The translations under genes and the position numbers were made by a program. Positions 7,114-9,399 of a stretch of DNA of 9,399 bases are shown here, one piece after another (position 1 is the first letter of the stretch; each line of letters opens with the position of its first letter). Source of the stretch: an uncultured Synergistales bacterium (GTDB lineage: Bacteria; Synergistota; Synergistia; Synergistales; Aminobacteriaceae). Where the stretch lies: NCBI GenBank assembly GCA_937957815.1, contig CALFXN010000058.1, positions 1 through 9,399 of the forward strand, read 5' to 3'. Below the pieces are notes generated by a model. The model did no database searches, was not told the DNA's origin, and saw only the letters and a list, made by a program, of their open reading frames with translations.

Positions 7114-7155
7114 AAAAAAAACACGACCCTGCGGGATGACTCCCACAGGATCGTG
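7114..7155 (-). terminator. Rho-independent terminator, minus strand
   Basis: The arms 7122-7135 and 7142-7155 pair over 14 bp with a 6-base loop. The two mismatches seen on the plus strand (C opposite A) become G-U wobbles in the minus-strand RNA. The stem is followed on that strand directly by eight T residues (7121 to 7114). It would end transcripts coming from the transposase stub or from inside the mobile-element region, and shields the proline operon promoter. Confidence 0.75.
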
Positions 7156-7166
7156 CATCGACTGGG

Positions 7167-7226
7167 AACCGTTTGGATAACGGTATTGTCTTCTGGCTCC
7201 CCGTGTGTAACCCTTTTCATAACGGT
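7167..7226. repeat. Two 18-bp imperfect direct repeats
   Basis: Copies at 7167-7184 and 7209-7226 share AACC, TTT and ATAACGGT, 15 of 18 positions identical, spaced 42 bases start to start (four helical turns). The first copy also contains a hairpin, ACCGTT with AACGGT. Role unknown. They may be transposase or regulator binding sites. Confidence 0.5.
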
Positions 7227-7310
7227 TCTCGGTCTCCGGCTGTTAACCGAAAACCTTCAATATCAACTGGTTACCAAAGATCAGGCCGTTCCGGCAGGCC
7301 GGAAGCGGTG

Positions 7311-7553
7311 TCAATGTCGATTTCCTAACCCTGCGACACGAAGTGAATGTCGCAAAATGAAGGTCTTCCCCTTTTTCGGGGTTGGGGTTTTTGTAAGCCG
7401 TTTGAAACCTTTCAGTAATCGGATGGCATACTTACGGTTATAACCGCACGTGACGCAAAGCTCATTGAGCATAATGGTTCGTTCACTGCGGGAGGCCTCT
7501 TTGTATCGTCGATGCACGGCCTCAATGTACTCGCGTTTGGATCGTGGACTCAT
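7311..7553 (-). pseudogene. Truncated transposase, N-terminal stub
   Basis: The minus-strand frame starts at ATG 7553 with AAGGAGG upstream and reads MSPRSKREYIEAVHRRYKEA, then ELCVTCGYNRKYAIRLLKGFKRLTK. This basic helical segment with CxxCGYxRKYAIRLL is the N-terminus of an integrase-core (DDE) transposase family found in many bacterial insertion sequences. After about residue 63 (7364) the sequence no longer fits and the frame stops at 7311, so the catalytic core is missing. The TGCGACA/TGTCGCA inverted repeat at 7332-7354 sits where the deletion joins and may come from the element's other end. The upstream segment, to about 7660, probably includes the element's start. I cannot assign the IS family with confidence. 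Confidence 0.65.
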
Positions 7554-7671
7554 TTTTTTCCTCCTTTCGGAAATCGATGTCTGGTTACATCGGATTATGA
7601 GTCAACGATACTTCCTGAAACCACTCCCCGGTTACTTTTAATGTGAGGCAATTCGAAACTGAAATCGAGGG

Positions 7672-7701
7672 TTGACAAGACCGCAACGTTTGAGCTATGT
7701 C
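7672..7701 (+). promoter_or_regulatory. Promoter of the HTH-integrase unit
   Basis: A perfect TTGACA (7672-7677) is followed by 18 bases and TATGTC (7696-7701). The -10 is weak, which would suit a regulated promoter. The tandem repeats start at the next base, so they cover the transcription start. Confidence 0.45.
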
Positions 7702-7731
7702 ACTTGATGTTACTCGATGTTACTCGATATC
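7702..7731 (+). repeat. Three tandem 10-bp repeats, candidate HTH binding sites
   Basis: Successive 10-base units ACTTGATGTT, ACTCGATGTT and ACTCGATATC differ at only one to three positions and follow one another without a gap. One repeat per helical turn places them all on one DNA face. Small MerR-like/excisionase proteins are known to bind as head-to-tail filaments on direct repeats, so the HTH protein encoded 29 bases downstream is the natural candidate. Binding is inference. Confidence 0.6.
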
Positions 7732-7759
7732 CGATTGAACGTTTTGGAAAGAGAGATCG

Positions 7760-7951
7760 ATGGAAACCAAGTGGTTGACAGTCATTGAAGCGGCGCAATA
7801 CCTGAGGATGGGTAGATCGACCGTCTATAAACTGGCCCAGGAAGGCAAACTGCCGACGCACAAGGTCGGGCGGCAATGGCGGTTCGATGCGAAGGAACTC
7901 GATAAGTGGCTCAAGTCCGGCAAACTGGCTTCCCGTGAGGAGCGCAGATGA
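7760..7951 (+). CDS. Excisionase-type HTH DNA-binding protein
   Basis: This 63-residue protein is almost entirely one MerR-like winged helix domain of the HTH_17/excisionase family. It shows WLTVIEAAQYLRMGRSTVYK (residues 5-24), LAQEGKLPTHKVGRQWRF (25-42) with the wing, and ELDKWLKSGK at the end. Proteins of this class act as recombination directionality factors beside tyrosine recombinases or as small transcriptional regulators. A purine-rich AAAGAGAG lies about five bases before the ATG. Its stop codon overlaps the start of the integron integrase (ATGA at 7948-7951), so the two are probably translationally coupled. It has no effector domain. The role as partner of IntI is inferred from the overlap. 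Autoregulation through the repeats at 7702-7731 is plausible. Confidence 0.85.
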   Translation: METKWLTVIEAAQYLRMGRSTVYKLAQEGKLPTHKVGRQWRFDAKELDKWLKSGKLASREERR

Positions 7952-8992
7952 TGGCTTCAGGTGTTCACGCAAGCCTCACGGATTCTCCAGTGAGAGGGAA
8001 TGAATCCCTTCCATCCCTTGGGGATAGGCAGGTTGGTTGCGCCCGTCGACCCAAGCTGCTTGACCAGTTGCGCGAATCCTTGCGGTCGCGCCATTACAGT
8101 CCGCGTACGGAGCAGACCTATTGCCATTGGGTCAGACGCTACATCCACTTTCACAACATCCACCACCCCGCCGAAATGGCCGAACCGGAAATCAACGCCT
8201 TCCTGACGCATCTGGCTACGAAGGAAAAGGTAAGCGCCTCCACTCAGAACCAGGCGCTTTCCGTGCTGCTTTTCCTTTATCGTCACGTCCTCGGTCGTGA
8301 AGTGGGCAACCTGGGCGAAGTCATCCGCGCCCGCAAACCCAAACGCCTGCCTGTGGTCATGACCCGCGAGGAAGTGAAAGCCGTGCTGACGAACCTAGTG
8401 GCTCATGGCCTCGTTGATGTACGGCGCGGGACTGCGATTGATGGAATGTTTGCGTCTGCGCGTCCAGGACATCGATTTCTCCAGAAACGAAATCCTCGTC
8501 CGGGACGGCAAGGGGGCGAAAGACCGTATCACTATGCTGCCCGAGTCGCTCAAAGCCCCGCTGCAGCAGCACCTCAAAACCGTCAAAGCAATCCACGAGC
8601 GCGACCTGGCCGACGGTTGGGGTCGCGTTCTCCTGCCAGACGCCCTCGACCGTAAATACCCCAACGCTCCCAAGGAGTGGCGCTGGCAATGGATCTTTCC
8701 GCAGGAGAACCGCTGTAAAAACCCAAAGACGGGCGAAGAGGGACACCATCACGTTCACGAATCGGTCATCCAGAAGGCGGTCAACAGCGCGGTGAAAAGG
8801 GCCGATTTGGCCAAACGGACCACCTGCCACACATTCCGTCATTCCTTCGCCACGCAACTCCTGGAATCGGGCTACGACATCAGGACAGTTCAGGAACTTC
8901 TCAGTCACAAGGACGTCAAGATTACGATGATTTACACCCATGTCCTGAACCGGGGCGGCAAGGGCGTCAAAAGTCCGATGGACGATTTGTAG
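7948..8992 (+). pseudogene. intI: Integron integrase (IntI), frameshifted tyrosine recombinase
   Basis: Two adjacent frames together encode a full integron integrase. The first (7948 to about 8397) holds the N-terminal DNA-binding domain, with LRESLRSRHYSPRTEQTYCH and SASTQNQALSVLLFLYRHVL. The second (8405-8992) holds the catalytic domain. It has Arg in [14 protein letters not shown], Lys in DGKGAKDR, HxxR in [10 protein letters not shown], His in LLSHKD and the nucleophile Tyr in TMIYTHVL. The IntI-specific insert ([20 protein letters not shown] to HHHVHES) separates it from XerC/D. The frames break between 8398 and 8405, where family members have about six residues between TNL and [10 protein letters not shown]. 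Only seven bases remain, suggesting an ~11-base deletion. The enzyme is probably inactive unless this is a sequencing error. The first start overlaps the HTH stop, with GAGGAG upstream. The first ~34 residues are extra compared with typical IntI. Confidence 0.9.
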
Positions 8993-9005
8993 AGGAGGAG
9001 CGAAG

Positions 9006-9152
9006 GTGTCTTATATAGAAACCATATATCCCCCCGTGTTCAGTGTAGAACATGACCTGATCTTCTGCAAATGCAGGTGTTGCGGGAGGATTACAGACGA
9101 GGTGTTATACCGCGATGTCGCGACCCAAAGGTGTTATGAAGAAACCATATAA
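9006..9152 (+). CDS. Small cysteine-rich protein, possible zinc-binding, directly after intI
   Basis: A 48-residue frame starts with GTG at 9006 and ends with TAA at 9150-9152. An excellent AGGAGGAG lies six bases before the GTG and starts two bases after the intI stop, so it looks like the third gene of the same unit. The product reads MSYIETIYPPVFSVEHDLIF, then CKCRCCGRITDEVLYRDVATQRCYEETI. CKCRCC places four Cys within six residues, and a fifth follows near the end, suggesting a zinc ribbon or knuckle. I recognise no family. Both ends code for ETI within a 12-base direct repeat. If it is real, the room left for a recombination site before the next gene is only about 40 bases. It could be fortuitous coding over an attI region. 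Confidence 0.55.
   Translation: MSYIETIYPPVFSVEHDLIFCKCRCCGRITDEVLYRDVATQRCYEETI
9017..9151 (+). repeat. 12-bp direct repeat flanking the small ORF
   Basis: AGAAACCATATA occurs at 9017-9028 and 9140-9151, each preceded by a GGTGT-TAT-like stretch. AGGTGT recurs at 9004, 9075, 9100 and 9129. Repeated motifs next to intI could be integrase or accessory-protein sites. Confidence 0.45.
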
Positions 9153-9182
9153 ACATTGTTCGATTGACGCTTCGCGCAGAAA

Positions 9183-9189
9183 GTTAGGA
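9183..9189 (+). other. Candidate recombination core at the cassette boundary
   Basis: GTTAGGA fits six of seven positions of the integron core GTTRRRY and lies 6 bases before the first AT-rich cassette-type gene, where base composition changes. The last base is A rather than a pyrimidine. No imperfect inverted repeat typical of attC can be seen here, so it would be an attI-type junction. The same bases (AGGA) also serve as the gene's ribosome binding site. Confidence 0.3.
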
Positions 9190-9194
9190 AACCA

Positions 9195-9399
9195 ATGAAA
9201 GCATTTGTGTTTATAGCATGTTCCTTAGATGGATTCATTGCTCGTTTAGATGGTAGTCTTGATTGGCTGGTAAATATACCGAATCCTACTGGTAATGATT
9301 ATGGTTATAAAGACTTTATTAAATCGATTGATGCAATTATTATGGGAAGAAATACATTTGATGTTGTATCTAAATTTAAAGATTGGCCATATGAAAAAC
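9195..9399 (+). CDS. Dihydrofolate reductase-like (RibD C-terminal domain) protein, partial cassette gene
   Basis: The frame runs from ATG 9195 off the right edge (68 complete codons). It starts MKAFVFIACSLDGFIARLDG, then SLDWLVNIPNP and DAIIMGRNTFDVVSKFKDWPYEK. The SLDGFIA strand-turn, the DWL segment and DAIIMGRNTF are the conserved NADPH/substrate-site motifs of the DHFR/RibD-C superfamily (family length is about 170-190 residues). True folate activity is not implied, since many members have unknown pyridine or pteridine-like substrates. AGGA lies five bases before the ATG. The codons are strongly A/T-biased in contrast to the GC-rich integrase, so the gene comes from another genome. Position right after intI fits the first gene cassette of an array. 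Confidence 0.82.
   Translation, partial: MKAFVFIACSLDGFIARLDGSLDWLVNIPNPTGNDYGYKDFIKSIDAIIMGRNTFDVVSKFKDWPYEK

Larger units (their letters stand above)
6833..7310. other. Gene-free stretch with mobile-element debris
   Basis: No credible gene lies on either strand in these ~480 bases. The stretch ACTGACCACTTGGGGG, preceded by TTGATAATCTAAAA (about 6868-6898), resembles the ends of IS21-family elements. No istA or istB sequence is present, so it would be a bare end. A minus-strand terminator (7114-7155) and an 18-bp direct repeat pair (7167-7226) are listed separately. Confidence 0.4.

Noticed and set aside
6817..7158. Minus-strand open frames of 113 and 72 codons in the gene-free stretch
   Set aside because: They span the terminator stem, lack a good ribosome binding site and contain no family motif.
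7286..7308. Hairpin TTCCGG-CAGG-CCGGAA with outer CCG/CGG pairs
   Set aside because: It lacks a T-run on both sides; it may be IS debris but I cannot give it a role.
7709..7725. GTTACTC repeated twice, considered as an integron core site
   Set aside because: GTTACTC does not fit GTTRRRY, and the 10-bp phasing before the HTH gene is better explained as a regulator operator.
1..9399. CRISPR array
   Set aside because: No regularly spaced 25-40 bp repeats were seen; the only repeats are the short ones listed.

Overview
The window is GC-rich accessory DNA from a bacterium, except for a clearly AT-rich last ~250 bases. The host is uncertain. A complete proline racemase resembling clostridial PrdF-type enzymes, next to a P5C reductase and a permease, points to an anaerobic amino-acid fermenter (Clostridia or Synergistota are the best guesses, low confidence). 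No ribosomal or taxonomic marker gene is present.

Layout. (1) Bases 1-279, minus strand: N-terminal part of a nitrilase-family C-N hydrolase that runs off the left edge. (2) 515-2593, plus strand: an extended -10 promoter, a decayed GNAT acetyltransferase, an intact class I SAM methyltransferase and an intact YoaP-like GNAT acetyltransferase. (3) 2594-3081: a gene-poor stretch with a short minus-strand protein relic and, before the next gene, an AT-rich perfect palindrome. (4) 3082-6820: a proline module. A GntR/FCD regulator (plus strand) converges on a three-gene minus-strand operon of TauE/SafE-like permease, P5C reductase and proline racemase. A 19-bp perfect palindrome lies over the predicted start of the operon transcript, and a strong hairpin terminator ends it in the gap beside the regulator's stop codon. 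(5) 6833-7660: a mobile-element graveyard with an IS21-like end motif, a terminator, 18-bp direct repeats and the N-terminal stub of a transposase. (6) 7672-9399: an integron-like unit. A promoter and three tandem 10-bp repeats precede a 63-aa excisionase-type HTH gene, whose stop overlaps the start of an integron integrase (IntI). The integrase has a frameshift. A 48-aa cysteine-rich reading frame with a strong ribosome binding site follows, and then an AT-rich partial RibD/dihydrofolate-reductase-like gene that looks like a captured cassette.

How they may work together. In the proline module the racemase interconverts L- and D-proline, ProC links L-proline to pyrroline-5-carboxylate, and the permease could move a substrate or product. 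The FCD regulator is the obvious candidate for the operator palindrome. In the integron-like unit the cassette-type gene lies downstream of intI in the same orientation, the reverse of the classical integron layout. The HTH and cysteine-rich genes appear to form one transcription unit with intI. This unit is the most unusual part of the window.
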